DNA of 38,393 nt from Deltaproteobacteria bacterium (GTDB lineage: Bacteria; Desulfobacterota; Deferrimicrobia; Deferrimicrobiales; Deferrimicrobiaceae): positions 1 through 38,393 of the forward strand of contig JANXPS010000018.1 of assembly GCA_025357175.1 (NCBI GenBank), given 5' to 3'. The position numbers and the translations under genes are program-made. Below are positions 26,101-36,082 of this stretch, in pieces (position 1 is the stretch's first letter; every line of letters starts with the position of its first letter). The notes under the pieces are model-generated. The model saw nothing but the letters and a program-made list of their open reading frames with translations, did not search any database and had not been told where the DNA came from.

Positions 26101-26772
26101 GTCGCCCGCGAGGTGCGTGACGCGGAACGTCCCGGTGGCCTTGAGGCCGTCGGGGTCCAGGCGGACCTTCGCCGTCAGCCGTTCCCAAAGCGACGACGCG
26201 CAGGCGATTTCAATGTCGAGCCTGCCGGGGGGCGCATCGATGCGAGCGGAGAGGCCGGTCGCGTCATACAGGACGATGCCGTCCCGCAGGAGCGTCAGTC
26301 GTCCGCGCGACAGTTCGATCACCGCACCCGGAATGGCGTCCGAAAGGGCGGTCAGCAGCTTCGCGCTCTTCTCGCGGAGCTCCCGGAGCGTCAGCGGTTT
26401 TTTGTGCGCATTGTCCGTGGACGGAAGGGTGATCCGGAAATCGGGCGCGTCGGCCTGCACTTCCGCAAGCCGGAATTCCTTTCGGAAGAGGGAGATGATC
26501 GTGGGGGATATCTTCAGCGTCTCGACCGTCCCGTCGGCGATTCCCGGGATCAGCACTTTTGCCCGGTGCAGCACGACCCGGGGGCGCGGAAAGAAAGCGA
26601 GTTCGATCCGTTCGCACGAGAGGCGCGCGCCGAACGCGCGGGAGGCGGTTTCCATGATGCGGACGCGGACCGCGTCCAGGTTGATCCACCGGGGCGCGAA
26701 AAGGAGCCCCCCGAAGAGCGCGAGGAGGGTCAGTAGAATTGCGGCCGCCGTCCGTAAACCGATTCGTCGCAT
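23146..26772 (-). CDS. AsmA-family envelope protein
   Basis: 1208 residues. An N-terminal membrane anchor at about 5-25 is followed by 'WINLDAVRVRIMETASRAFG', typical of AsmA N-termini. Long beta-strand-rich repeats follow, and an AsmA_2-like C-terminus at about 1000-1180 contains 'GPLSFEARKGRI' and 'FNTLKI-like' strands. AsmA-like proteins are large periplasmic bridge-like beta structures anchored in the inner membrane; members are linked to outer-membrane assembly and lipid transport. ATG at 26772 has a GAGAGGA ribosome site. It is third in a - strand run after the tolB-like and cyclase genes, with a 157-base gap before it that holds a coding-like fragment on the other strand. Exact substrate unknown. 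Confidence 0.85.
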   Translation of the reverse strand: MRRIGLRTAAAILLTLLALFGGLLFAPRWINLDAVRVRIMETASRAFGARLSCERIELAFFPRPRVVLHRAKVLIPGIADGTVETLKISPTIISLFRKEFRLAEVQADAPDFRITLPSTDNAHKKPLTLRELREKSAKLLTALSDAIPGAVIELSRGRLTLLRDGIVLYDATGLSARIDAPPGRLDIEIACASSLWERLTAKVRLDPDGLKATGTFRVTHLAGDKLAPFLPPHPALVLSGAFPDAEADFECADFRTLRADFKGSVPAISVRRSARRIDARDIRFSGAIRLDEKALALNALRLSASAPRLDASGDFHLDFPTSRATASLHAGNVNIGAARETLLSFAGDLDPLPDIFDWLRGGTIPSLDISSQGRFPSGLATLAAMRLRASLRDALIHVGPGNLDLEAVRGDVSLDGGALKARGISASLGNSRTSDASVAVSFARKGTPFRVEAPLHADLSQLPGVMARLPLPAEAAALFADISSLEGSATGRLTLEGDDSGVRTAVAASSIRLAGRHRRVPLPFTVSDGFFALSGDTIRLTGHSGTLGRTKFSAVSGRMKVGGDYPVDNVSGRVEADPGEISAWVATSPWAASATGGITASGGTLDLSVSRLEGALLRPQSLRFEGTGTMHELRLSGGKLPGPLTLHSGKVTAAADSLAFEALRGSLLDAELAGSGAWTGIRGERHAVEASGLGGILGPESVRRLMALGKLPPAFSPRAPVTLSGVRLMLADDNTAALSGSFSVTDGPVVTLDLSGRPGALEIRSASLRDADSDATGSLSHTPGGLTLRFAGHLAASSVSRLFPGREPGNEWIAGDIRLRIPRDNVVRIHAKGTLEARSLHFPELLGPLTVSRLSLEAAGVRLTVGPADLAWDGKPFTLKGTLVNGTDGITADLDVHASTFSWEEIEHELARYGPAPGTSARPWRLPVTGTVRVTADAFTWKTFAWKPFRADVGLAPQAVSVVVNESKLCGIETSGAIRVTPEGTSVDLKATAADQPVEASLACMGEKDFRMTGTYTLSAHVTGVGRGDALVSSLHGPLSFEARKGRIHKANVLMKVLALLNVTQILVGKVPDLAEDGFAYNSLKIKGELANGRIKVPHLVLDAASANIAAEGEVDISRKTVDAVLVASPFKTVDSIIRLIPIVRYILKGRLVAVPFKVSGPLGDPGVSIIPTAGVGSGLLGILERTLKLPVHLIEPLLPDQRHSTPK

Positions 26773-26789
26773 CTTCGATTCCTCTCCGA

Positions 26790-26932
26790 TGCCCCGATTA
26801 TAATACCGACCTGCCGGAACCGGCCCTCGAAACCGTCCAGGAACAGCTTTCGGGATCGTTGCAAACCCGCGTTCGCGTCACCCCCGTTTCCCTTGGCGAC
26901 GCGGAGATCATCGAAGTCGGTGCGCCGGTCTA
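26790..26932 (+). pseudogene. Orphan coding-like fragment (possible gene remnant)
   Basis: In the gap between the cyclase and asmA genes, the + strand frame holding base 26793 reads a protein-like stretch of about 47 residues: 'DLPEPALETVQEQL', 'TRVRVTPVSLGDAEII', 'EVGAPVYPM'. Codon choice is GC-rich at third positions, as in real genes here. No in-frame ATG, GTG or ribosome site precedes it; an ATG at 26789 is in another frame and stops after four codons. The frame then runs into antisense of the cyclase gene's 3' end. It looks like the decayed 5' part of a gene once divergent from asmA. Family not recognised. Confidence 0.35.
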
Positions 26933-28207
26933 CCCGATGCAGGCCCGGTTGCGCCCGGCGTCTTTCGCGGCATAAAGGGCGGCGTCGGCCCGGGCGATCA
27001 GCCGCTCGACGGTCTCGCCCTGATGCAGGAGGGCGATGCCGATGCTGACCGTCAGCCGAACGGGTTCCCCCGCGTCCACCGCCGCCTTCAGCGATTCCAC
27101 GTGCTCCCGAAGCCGTTCCGCGGCCGACGACGCCTGGTCCAGCGGCGTCTCGGGCATGATCACGAGGAACTCCTCCCCGCCGTAGCGGCAGACGACGTCG
27201 TATCCCCGGAGCGTGGACCGGATCGCCTGCGCGACGGCCTTGAGAACCGCATCGCCGGCACCGTGCCCGCGCGTGTCGTTGACCCGCTTGAAATGATCGA
27301 TGTCGACCATGAGGACCGACAACGGCCTTTCCTGACGCCTGGCTCTCGCCTCCTCCAGCTCGGCCAGGCGGAACATTTCCCGACGGGTCAAAAGCCCCGT
27401 CAGCGAGTCGCGGGTCGCCATCTCGACGAGCCGCTCCTCGGCCGCCCGAAGCTCGGTCAGGAAGGAGCGGGAAATGGTGCCGATGATCCCGAAGGTGACT
27501 CCGAGGATCGCCAGCGCGGACAGCAGGAGGTAGTCGCGGTGGATCCTGATCCGCCGGATCAGCCTAGTGGCGTCGATCGTCACGCTGATGCCGCCCCGGA
27601 CATCCCCCTCCTTGTATCCCTGGAATGCGTGGCAGAGAAGGCAGGCTTTCCCGACCGCGAGAGGCGCCATGTACCGGAAGAAGGTCTTCCCCGCCCGGGT
27701 TTCGTAGACGGATGCCTCCTTCGCGCCCCGTTTGAAATCGGAGAGCGCCGCACGCTCGAAGCCGTCGGGTGCGTTCGCCGGGTTGAGCGGTTTGTCGCTC
27801 GTGATCCGGAACCCGAAGACGCCGTTCTTTTCGGCGAGTTCGGATATCTCGCGCGTGACGAGCGCGGGGTTCTTGAGGGTGTACGCTTCCCCCGATTCGT
27901 CCCGGATCACGACCTTCAGGCCGGGAACCTTGAGGAGCCACGGGTTGTTTTCGACGCCGGGCCGCATCCGGACGTAAACCCCGCCATGGTCGGATATCCA
28001 TTCGCGGTGGAGGACGATCTGGGTGAAGAAGGCGCGGCCCTGCCCCAGCATCTGCTCGCGAAGCATCGCGGTAGCATCGATGTGGAAGCCCCAGAATATC
28101 GAGAGGATGACCGGGGCGACGAGGAGGAAGAGCCACCAAAGGTATTTCCGGACGAACCTGGACGAAAAGGTTTCCGGTGGGGGAACCCGGGAAGGGGGGA
28201 ATGTCAT
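26930..28207 (-). CDS. Heme-binding membrane diguanylate cyclase (DUF3365-like sensor + GGEEF)
   Basis: 425 residues. Membrane segments at about 21-41 and 226-245 flank a periplasmic domain of the DUF3365/Tll0287-like type with one c-type heme motif, CLLCH at 189-193. The C-terminal GGDEF domain spans about 262-425, with active site GGEEF at 343-347 and product-inhibition I-site RGYD at 334-337, so it should make c-di-GMP from GTP and be feedback-inhibited. The heme could sense redox state or a gas such as NO, CO or O2; which is unknown. The ATG at 28207 lies 18 bases after the tolB-like stop and has only a weak ribosome site, suggesting coupling to that gene. Proximity to an exported giant adhesin-like protein fits c-di-GMP control of biofilm, but no direct link is visible. 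Confidence 0.92.
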   Translation of the reverse strand: MTFPPSRVPPPETFSSRFVRKYLWWLFLLVAPVILSIFWGFHIDATAMLREQMLGQGRAFFTQIVLHREWISDHGGVYVRMRPGVENNPWLLKVPGLKVVIRDESGEAYTLKNPALVTREISELAEKNGVFGFRITSDKPLNPANAPDGFERAALSDFKRGAKEASVYETRAGKTFFRYMAPLAVGKACLLCHAFQGYKEGDVRGGISVTIDATRLIRRIRIHRDYLLLSALAILGVTFGIIGTISRSFLTELRAAEERLVEMATRDSLTGLLTRREMFRLAELEEARARRQERPLSVLMVDIDHFKRVNDTRGHGAGDAVLKAVAQAIRSTLRGYDVVCRYGGEEFLVIMPETPLDQASSAAERLREHVESLKAAVDAGEPVRLTVSIGIALLHQGETVERLIARADAALYAAKDAGRNRACIG

Positions 28208-28225
28208 GGACCGGTGCCCGATCCG

Positions 28226-29512
28226 TCAGCGCCTGGGCGACCAGGACGCGGAACCGATCCCCGGCAGTCCTGAAAAGACGCGGCGCGAGGTGCGTCCGTC
28301 GATCGAGATGATCCGCAATTCGGAGCGGCCCTTTTCCTGGAATGTGTATGCCAGGAATCGTCCGTCCGGGGAAAAGGTCGGGTCGATGTAATCGCCGCCG
28401 CCCGAGAGGAGCTGGCGAAGGTCGGACCCGTCGGGGCGCACGAGCATCAGGGAGAATTTGCCGTGTTCCTGCGAGGTGAAGGCGATCTGGTCGCCCGCCG
28501 GGGACCAGCAGGGCGAGGTGGCGAATCTCCCCGCCGGGGTGATCAGCCGCTCGGACGCCGTTTTCCCGAGTTCCTTCACGAATATGCCCGGGGAACCGTT
28601 CCGGTCGGAGACGAACGCCATGAGCGTCCCGTCCGGCGAGACCGTCGGCGAGGTCGAAATGGCGCCGCTGGCGACGCGGGCCGGGCTCTCGCCGTCAACC
28701 GGCAACGCGTAGATGTCGGTGCTGCCGGATTCGCTTTTGGAATAATAGAGGATGTCGCCGGATGGGGAGAAGCCGCCGGGCGACATGGAGGAGCCGGACG
28801 AGACGAGGACGTCTTCGCGCCGGGATTCGACGTCGAGCAGGTAGATCCGGGGAACACCGGTTCTGAAAGACGTGAAGGCGATCGTGCGGCCGCCCGGCGC
28901 CCAGCGCGGGAACAGGTTGAAGCTCCCGTTGCCCGTCACCTGCCTCAGGTTTTCCCCGTCGATCCCGACGACGTAGATTTCCTTGCCCCGGCCGGTTTCC
29001 CCCCCGGCGACCGGGTGGGCGGAAAAGGCGATATCGGTGTCGAAGATGCCCCGAACCCCGGTGAAAGCGAACGGGACGTCGTTCGCGAGCCGGTGAGCGG
29101 CCATCCGGTGCCCTCCCGGCGGGGCCGAGTACTTCCTCCCGAAAATCAGGGCGTTGCCGGCCGTGTCGAGGATCCGCACCTCGAGCGTCAGGGCGTCGGC
29201 CCGTTGCCCCACTTTTCCGGCCAGCACGGCCCCAGCCGCTTCCGGGGCGACCAGGTCGAATGTCGAAGTCAGCCCGAGGTCGCCCGCGACGATCGCCGCG
29301 ATTTCCCTGCCGAGCCCGGGAGATGCATCTCCTTCTACGACGAAGTCGGGGATCGCCAGCGCGATCCTGTGTTCGCCGGAGAGTTCCCGGCCCGCTTCCG
29401 CCTTTCGCGCCGCCTTGCCCGCCCCCGTGCAATAACCGTCGGTCCCCGATGTAAAGAAAAATGCCAGCAGCGCCGGAAAGAGCCAGATCATTTCACGCCG
29501 TCTTCCAGGCAT
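28226..29512 (-). CDS. tolB: TolB-like periplasmic beta-propeller protein
   Basis: 428 residues. A signal peptide (MPGRRREMIWLFPALLAFFF, no lipobox) precedes a TolB N-terminal domain at about 45-150 ('ALAIPDFVVEG', 'IAAIVAGDLGLTSTFDL'). A PD40/WD-type beta-propeller at about 170-425 has repeated 'SPDGxxIAFTS'-like blades. TolB works with Pal and TolQRA in outer-membrane constriction and maintenance, but no other tol genes are here, so this could be a second copy or a TolB-like protein with another role. The start chosen at 29512 has GGAGGA about 8 bases upstream; an internal ATG at 29491 is less well supported. It is the first gene of a - strand run followed closely by the diguanylate cyclase. 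Confidence 0.85.
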   Translation of the reverse strand: MPGRRREMIWLFPALLAFFFTSGTDGYCTGAGKAARKAEAGRELSGEHRIALAIPDFVVEGDASPGLGREIAAIVAGDLGLTSTFDLVAPEAAGAVLAGKVGQRADALTLEVRILDTAGNALIFGRKYSAPPGGHRMAAHRLANDVPFAFTGVRGIFDTDIAFSAHPVAGGETGRGKEIYVVGIDGENLRQVTGNGSFNLFPRWAPGGRTIAFTSFRTGVPRIYLLDVESRREDVLVSSGSSMSPGGFSPSGDILYYSKSESGSTDIYALPVDGESPARVASGAISTSPTVSPDGTLMAFVSDRNGSPGIFVKELGKTASERLITPAGRFATSPCWSPAGDQIAFTSQEHGKFSLMLVRPDGSDLRQLLSGGGDYIDPTFSPDGRFLAYTFQEKGRSELRIISIDGRTSRRVFSGLPGIGSASWSPRR

Positions 29513-29636
29513 CGAGCGATTCCTCCGATATGACTTCCCGCTTGAAACCCGCGGGGGAAAGGTTCGTAATGTTAATCAGGGTATCAATCGGGACGGCAAC
29601 CTCCAGACCAACGTTAACAACCGGAGGTACGAAGCG
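29513..29636. promoter_or_regulatory. Divergent intergenic region, probable promoters
   Basis: These 124 bases separate the divergent tolB-like and small membrane-protein genes, so they should hold promoters in both directions. The stretch is more AT-rich than its surroundings around 29570-29590 and contains TTAA elements at about 29573 and 29615. On the - strand, a GG-N10-GC arrangement resembling a sigma-54 site lies at 29595-29610, but it is a weak match. I cannot assign a -35/-10 pair with confidence. Confidence 0.3.
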
Positions 29637-29939
29637 ATGTTCTCTCCCACCGGTCTCTACGCATGCGCCGCCTTGTTCATCTCGATCATGTTCGCATCCA
29701 GGTTCCTCTCAAGGAAAAAGACGGCGGGGCTGGTCCTGGCCGCGGCCGCTTTCACGGCGGTCGAGTCGGGGCTCCTGACCGATTTCGGGCTGCCGCTGCC
29801 CGCAGGCCTGCTGCTGGTCCTTGCCGGGATCCGGGTGCAGCTTTTCGCCTCGGCCGCAATCCTGGCGATCAACCTGCTGCTGGGATGGCTCCTCTTTCGG
29901 CTGATCCCGGGGCACGGGGCGCACCCGCACCACGCCTGA
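29637..29939 (+). CDS. Small hypothetical integral membrane protein
   Basis: 100 residues, mostly hydrophobic, with about three predicted membrane segments (near 5-20, 28-48 and 55-92) and a short His-rich C-terminus ('GHGAHPHH'). The ATG has a good GGAGG site 9 bases upstream. It is a single-gene unit: divergent from the tolB-like gene and convergent with the sensor kinase, whose stop lies only 9 bases away. I do not recognise the family and no catalytic residues are evident. Codon use matches the neighbours, which supports it being a real gene. Function unknown. Confidence 0.75.
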   Translation: MFSPTGLYACAALFISIMFASRFLSRKKTAGLVLAAAAFTAVESGLLTDFGLPLPAGLLLVLAGIRVQLFASAAILAINLLLGWLLFRLIPGHGAHPHHA

Positions 29940-29948
29940 CGGGCCGGG

Positions 29949-32366
<2,418 letters not shown>

Positions 32367-32422
32367 ACCTGTACTGTCGACCCTGTCCGTCTGTTATCTA
32401 TCGGCAAAACGCGCGCGGATGT

Positions 32423-33652
32423 TTATAGGGATTTTTCCGGGGTCGTCCAGCGGTCGTACCCGAGCAGGAGCAGAAGGCCGGGTATCGCCGCGAGGGCGCT
32501 GATCACGAAATAGGATTCCCATCCGGCCGATTTCGCGATCCAGCCTGTCGGGGCGCCCACCACGACGCGCGTGACCGCCATGAGGCTCGTCAGGAGCGCG
32601 TATTGCGTGGCGGTGAAGCGGCGGTTGCACAGGCTCATCAGGAAGGCCGTGTAGGCGGCGTTGCCCATGCCGCTGCACAGGTTTTCGGATCCGATGGCGA
32701 ACACCATCAACGGGTAATTTTTCCCGAAGCGCGCCAGCGCGAGAAACGACAGCGTCGAGACCGACTGCAGCACACCGAAGATCCAAAGGCACCGCTTGAT
32801 CCCGAAACGCGTGACCGCGGCCCCGCCCGCCAGCGTCCCGACGATCGTCGCGACCATTCCGAACAGCTTGTAGACGGAGCCGATCGCGGTCTTCGTGAAG
32901 CCGGCCTCCATGAGGAAGGGCGTCACGAGCGCGTTGGCCATGACGACGTCGAGCTTATAAAAGAGGATGAAAAGCAGGATCCACGCGGCGCCGGGCCGGG
33001 ACAGGAATTCGACGAACGGATCGACGACGGCTTCCTTGAGGTTCACGGGCGGCTTGACGGCGAGCCGCGGTTCCGGCGCGAAAAGCGACGCGACGACGCC
33101 GACGCCCATCCCCCCCGCCATCAGCAGGTAGACGGCCTTCCACGGAATCCGGTCGGCGAGGATCAGCGCGGCGCCGCCCGATACGATCATCGCCACCCGG
33201 TAACCGAGAATGTGGACGCCGACGCCGGGACCGATCTCGTCGGGCTCGAGCAGCTCGGTGCGCCACGCGTCGACCACGATGTCCTGGCTCGCGCTGAAGA
33301 AGGCGACCAGCAGGGCGAGGAGCGCCAGCAGGCCCGTGTGCGCCTTCGGGTCCGAAAAGGCCATGGCGGCGATCGTGGCGGCGAGGGCGCCCTGCGCAAC
33401 GATCATCCAGCCGCGGCGCCTGCCCAGGAAGGGGGGGACGAAGCGGTCCATGACCGGCGACCAGATGAATTTGAGCGTGTACGGAAGACCGGCGAGGGAA
33501 AAGACGCCGATGACCGCGAGGTCGACCCTCTCGGTCGCCATCCAGGCCTGAAGCGTCGAACCGGTCAGCGCGAGGGGCAAACCCGAGGAGAAGCCGACCA
33601 GCAGCACCCAGAAGATGCGGCGATTGCCGAAGGCGGACAGCAGGGAAGTCAT
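32423..33652 (-). CDS. ampG: AmpG-like muropeptide permease (MFS)
   Basis: 409 residues with about 12 hydrophobic segments and AmpG/PAT-family features: 'GFSSGLPLALTGSTLQAWM' at the N-terminus, 'LPYTLKFIWSPVMDR', 'GRRRGWM', 'SASQDIVVDAWRTE' in the fourth helix region and 'YKLFGMVATIVG'. AmpG imports GlcNAc-anhydroMurNAc peptides for cell-wall recycling. E. coli AmpG is longer (14 helices); this is the shorter form common outside enterics. The ATG at 33652 has no strong ribosome site. The sensor kinase follows downstream; whether it responds to wall turnover products is speculative. Confidence 0.85.
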   Translation of the reverse strand: MTSLLSAFGNRRIFWVLLVGFSSGLPLALTGSTLQAWMATERVDLAVIGVFSLAGLPYTLKFIWSPVMDRFVPPFLGRRRGWMIVAQGALAATIAAMAFSDPKAHTGLLALLALLVAFFSASQDIVVDAWRTELLEPDEIGPGVGVHILGYRVAMIVSGGAALILADRIPWKAVYLLMAGGMGVGVVASLFAPEPRLAVKPPVNLKEAVVDPFVEFLSRPGAAWILLFILFYKLDVVMANALVTPFLMEAGFTKTAIGSVYKLFGMVATIVGTLAGGAAVTRFGIKRCLWIFGVLQSVSTLSFLALARFGKNYPLMVFAIGSENLCSGMGNAAYTAFLMSLCNRRFTATQYALLTSLMAVTRVVVGAPTGWIAKSAGWESYFVISALAAIPGLLLLLGYDRWTTPEKSL

Positions 33653-33809
33653 GGGGAATACGGTAACACAGCGTCGCGGGACGCCTATCCCGGAGGCCCT
33701 GAAATAAAAAAATCAAACGCCATTAAAGTTTTCCCCAAAGCGGTCCGAATAGTATCAGAGGCACGATTCCGCGCTATCAGGCACAAGAGGGGCAGATGAT
33801 GGAGTGTGT
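33653..33809. promoter_or_regulatory. Divergent intergenic region with AT tract and small hairpin
   Basis: These 157 bases separate the ampG-like gene and the exported protein/MCP/cytochrome operon. They hold an AT-rich tract at about 33701-33730, unusual in this GC-rich window and likely to mark promoters. A perfect 5-base-pair stem with 4-base loop lies at 33671-33684 (GCGTC/GACGC), inside the probable leader of the ampG-like gene. A TAGTAT element near 33750 could be a weak -10 for the + strand operon. No riboswitch was recognised. Confidence 0.35.
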
Positions 33810-34142
33810 ATGGACTTGAGGAAATCCGTGGCCGCCGCCGGGATCGCGATTTTCCTCCTTGCCGCGTCATGCGCCGTTCCACTCCGGGTCCTCGCGGACG
33901 GGGAGCAGCGCATGATCGGCACCCTCGCGAAAATCGTCGCATCCTCCGATGGAAAATCGGCCGAAGTCACCCTCAAGGACATCAAGACCGGCAAAGACGT
34001 CAGAATCGTGGTCACCAACGAGCTGACCCTCGACAAGTTCAAATACGGAAAGACCGTCGTCGGCGACCAGATCCGCGCGAAGTACGAGGAAGAAGGCGGA
34101 AAGAACAAGTGCACCTACTTCAAAAAGGTGGCGGGCGAATAG
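33810..34142 (+). CDS. Small exported protein of unknown function
   Basis: 110 residues. A Sec signal peptide (MDLRKSVAAAGIAIFLLAAS, cleavage probably after 'VLA') precedes about 80 mature residues of alternating strands ('MIGTLAKIVASS', 'AEVTLKDI', 'DVRIVVT') that look like a small beta-barrel of the OB type. I do not recognise a family. The ATG has GGAG 5 bases upstream; a GTG two codons earlier is less likely. It opens the operon containing the chemoreceptor and cytochromes, and the receptor follows after 25 bases. A second small exported beta-rich protein lies after the receptor. A periplasmic ligand-binding or accessory role is possible but unproven. Confidence 0.78.
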   Translation: MDLRKSVAAAGIAIFLLAASCAVPLRVLADGEQRMIGTLAKIVASSDGKSAEVTLKDIKTGKDVRIVVTNELTLDKFKYGKTVVGDQIRAKYEEEGGKNKCTYFKKVAGE

Positions 34143-34167
34143 CCCCGCGCAGGAAGGCCGGCGCGTT

Positions 34168-35703
34168 TTGCGAAAGATGAGCCTCGCCAAAAAACTGATC
34201 TCCGGCTTCCTCTGCGTCGCCGTGATCGTGGCCGTCGTCGGCATCGCCGGCTACGGCGGACTCCGCTACGCGAGCCGCAGCCAGGCGGCCATCAACTCGG
34301 TGTACCTGCCCGGCGTAAACGGGCTCTGGATGATCAAGGACGGCGTCGACGTGGTGCGGCGCGTCGAACTGGTCATGTTCCTCACCCAGCTGTCCCCGGC
34401 CGAGCGGGCGGGCCAGAAAAAAAATCTGACGACCGCCTGGGGCAAGGCCGAAGCCGGGTGGGCGATCTACGCCCCGATCCCGAAACAGGGCGAGGAGTCG
34501 GCGCTCTGGGAACAGTTCCGGGCGGCATTCGGCGAATACAAGCAGGCGCACGAACGGGTGATCGACCTTCTCGACAAGTCGCCCGACGATCGGGAAAACG
34601 CCTACGACATCGCCAGTTCGGAAGGGCGCGACAAGTTCAAGGCCGTGCAGACGCTGATCGACAAGCTGCTCGCGACCAACGGGGCGGCCGCCGAACTGGC
34701 GGTCAAGGCTGCCGACCGCCAGGCCGCCGTCACCGGCTATTTCGCGCTGGGCATGGCGATCCTGGGCGTCGCGGCCTCTCTCCTGCTCGGCATCCTGCTC
34801 TCCTCCGGGATCGCCCGCAACATGAAGGCCATCGTCGAGTCGCTTAGGGACAATTCCGGCCAGGTCCAGGAGACCGCGGTGGTCCTGACCGAGTCCGCCC
34901 GGCAGCTTTCCGAGGGGGCCGCCGAAGAGGCGTCATCGCTCGCGGAAACATCCTCCTCGATGGACGAGGTCTCCGCGATCGTCAAAAAGAACACCGAAAA
35001 CGCTTCCCAGGCCCGGACGCTGGCCGACCGGGCCGGCGAGAGCGTCGAGCGGGCGAACGTCTCGATGGGCGCGATGCTTGAGTCGATGCAGGACATTTCC
35101 GCGAGCAGCGAGGAAACCGGCAAGATCATCAAGACCATCGACGAGATCGCCTTCCAGACCAACCTGCTGGCGCTCAACGCGGCCGTCGAGGCGGCGCGCG
35201 CCGGCGAGGCCGGAGCCGGCTTCGCGGTCGTGGCCGACGAGGTCCGCAATCTGGCGCAGCGTGCGGCGAGCGCGGCGAGGAATACCTCCGAACTCATCGA
35301 GGGCGTGATCCGGAAGATCAGCGGGGGCACGGCGCTCGTCGAGAAGACCAACGCCGATTTCAAGGATGTCGCCGATTCCGTCGGAAGCGTGACCCGGCTC
35401 GTGGGCGAGATCGCCGACGCGTCGAAGGAACAGTCCCAGCGGATATCCGACGTGGGCCGGCTCGTTTCGCAAGTGGGGCGGGTGACGCAGCGCACCGCCG
35501 CGCAATCGGAGGATATCGCCAATTCCGCCGAGGATCTGAGCTTCCGCTCGGCCTCGCTCGAGGGCACGGTGACGAAAATCCTCGCGCTTGTCGAAGGGGG
35601 GGCCGAAGGCGTCCATCCCGCAAACGGGAAAGCCGCACTTTCCCAGGCGACCGCCCGTCGGGGAACCCACCGGGCGCTTCCCGCGAGGGGGACATCGCGA
35701 TGA
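34168..35703 (+). CDS. Methyl-accepting chemotaxis protein, HAMP-less type
   Basis: 511 residues. TM1 at about 10-30 and TM2 at about 191-214 flank a periplasmic four-helix-bundle-like domain. After TM2 the sequence passes almost directly ('SSGIARNMKAIVESL') into the methylation helices without a recognisable HAMP domain. The conserved hairpin tip spans about 326-365 ('EIAFQTNLLALNAAVEAARA', 'GFAVVADEVRNLA'), which binds CheA/CheW. The C-terminus has no NWETF-type CheR docking peptide. The start taken is TTG with AGGAAGG 10 bases upstream; an ATG three codons later is possible. Its stop overlaps the next ATG (ATGA), and cytochromes lie downstream, so a redox- or energy-taxis role is plausible. 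Confidence 0.92.
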   Translation: MRKMSLAKKLISGFLCVAVIVAVVGIAGYGGLRYASRSQAAINSVYLPGVNGLWMIKDGVDVVRRVELVMFLTQLSPAERAGQKKNLTTAWGKAEAGWAIYAPIPKQGEESALWEQFRAAFGEYKQAHERVIDLLDKSPDDRENAYDIASSEGRDKFKAVQTLIDKLLATNGAAAELAVKAADRQAAVTGYFALGMAILGVAASLLLGILLSSGIARNMKAIVESLRDNSGQVQETAVVLTESARQLSEGAAEEASSLAETSSSMDEVSAIVKKNTENASQARTLADRAGESVERANVSMGAMLESMQDISASSEETGKIIKTIDEIAFQTNLLALNAAVEAARAGEAGAGFAVVADEVRNLAQRAASAARNTSELIEGVIRKISGGTALVEKTNADFKDVADSVGSVTRLVGEIADASKEQSQRISDVGRLVSQVGRVTQRTAAQSEDIANSAEDLSFRSASLEGTVTKILALVEGGAEGVHPANGKAALSQATARRGTHRALPARGTSR

Positions 35704-36041
35704 TCCGGCGCGCGGGCATTCTCCTGGCGACGCTGTTCCTTTCGGCGCTCATTCCGGTCGAGCCCCTTTTCGCGGGCGGCGCGTCCGGCAAGGTCGTCTC
35801 CGCCGACGCGGAAAAGGTGGTCGTTCAGCTCGCCGCGGGCAAGGGATCCGCTTTCCCGACCGGCATGCGCGACGTCGAGATCAAGAAGGACGGCGCCATG
35901 ATGGTTCGGGGCCGGATCACCGGGTCGGCCGGCGACAAGATCACGCTCAAGGTCGTCAAGGGGAAAAGCGGCGGCCTGTCCGCAGGCGCAACCGTCGAGG
36001 TGGAACAGTCGACGGCGGCGGAAGGAATCGACGGATGCTGA
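35700..36041 (+). CDS. Second small exported protein of unknown function
   Basis: 113 residues. A signal peptide (MIRRAGILLATLFLSALIPV, cleavage probably after 'LFA') precedes a short beta-rich mature part: 'GKVVSADAEKVVVQL', 'MMVRGRITGSAGDKITLKVV'. No cysteines occur until the penultimate and last positions, and no heme motif is present. The ATG overlaps the MCP stop codon (ATGA), so translation is coupled. It resembles the other small exported protein in this operon in size, signal peptide and strand-rich make-up, though the sequences are not clearly homologous. Family not recognised. Confidence 0.75.
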   Translation: MIRRAGILLATLFLSALIPVEPLFAGGASGKVVSADAEKVVVQLAAGKGSAFPTGMRDVEIKKDGAMMVRGRITGSAGDKITLKVVKGKSGGLSAGATVEVEQSTAAEGIDGC

Positions 36042-36082
36042 CATACATTGATAATCCAGTGACGAATGAGGAGCCAGTGCCC

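Noticed and set aside
25097..26803. A 568-codon + strand frame opposite the AsmA-like gene
   Set aside because: Ser/Arg/Pro-rich shadow without a ribosome site. The - strand frame has an anchor and AsmA features.
29595..29610. Sigma-54 promoter for the tolB-like gene
   Set aside because: Only GG-N10-GC spacing and part of the TGG/TTGC consensus match; too weak to call alone.
33653..33809. Possible c-di-GMP (GEMM) riboswitch before the MCP/cytochrome operon
   Set aside because: I could not find the conserved GEMM core or paired stems, only an AT tract and a 5-base-pair hairpin.
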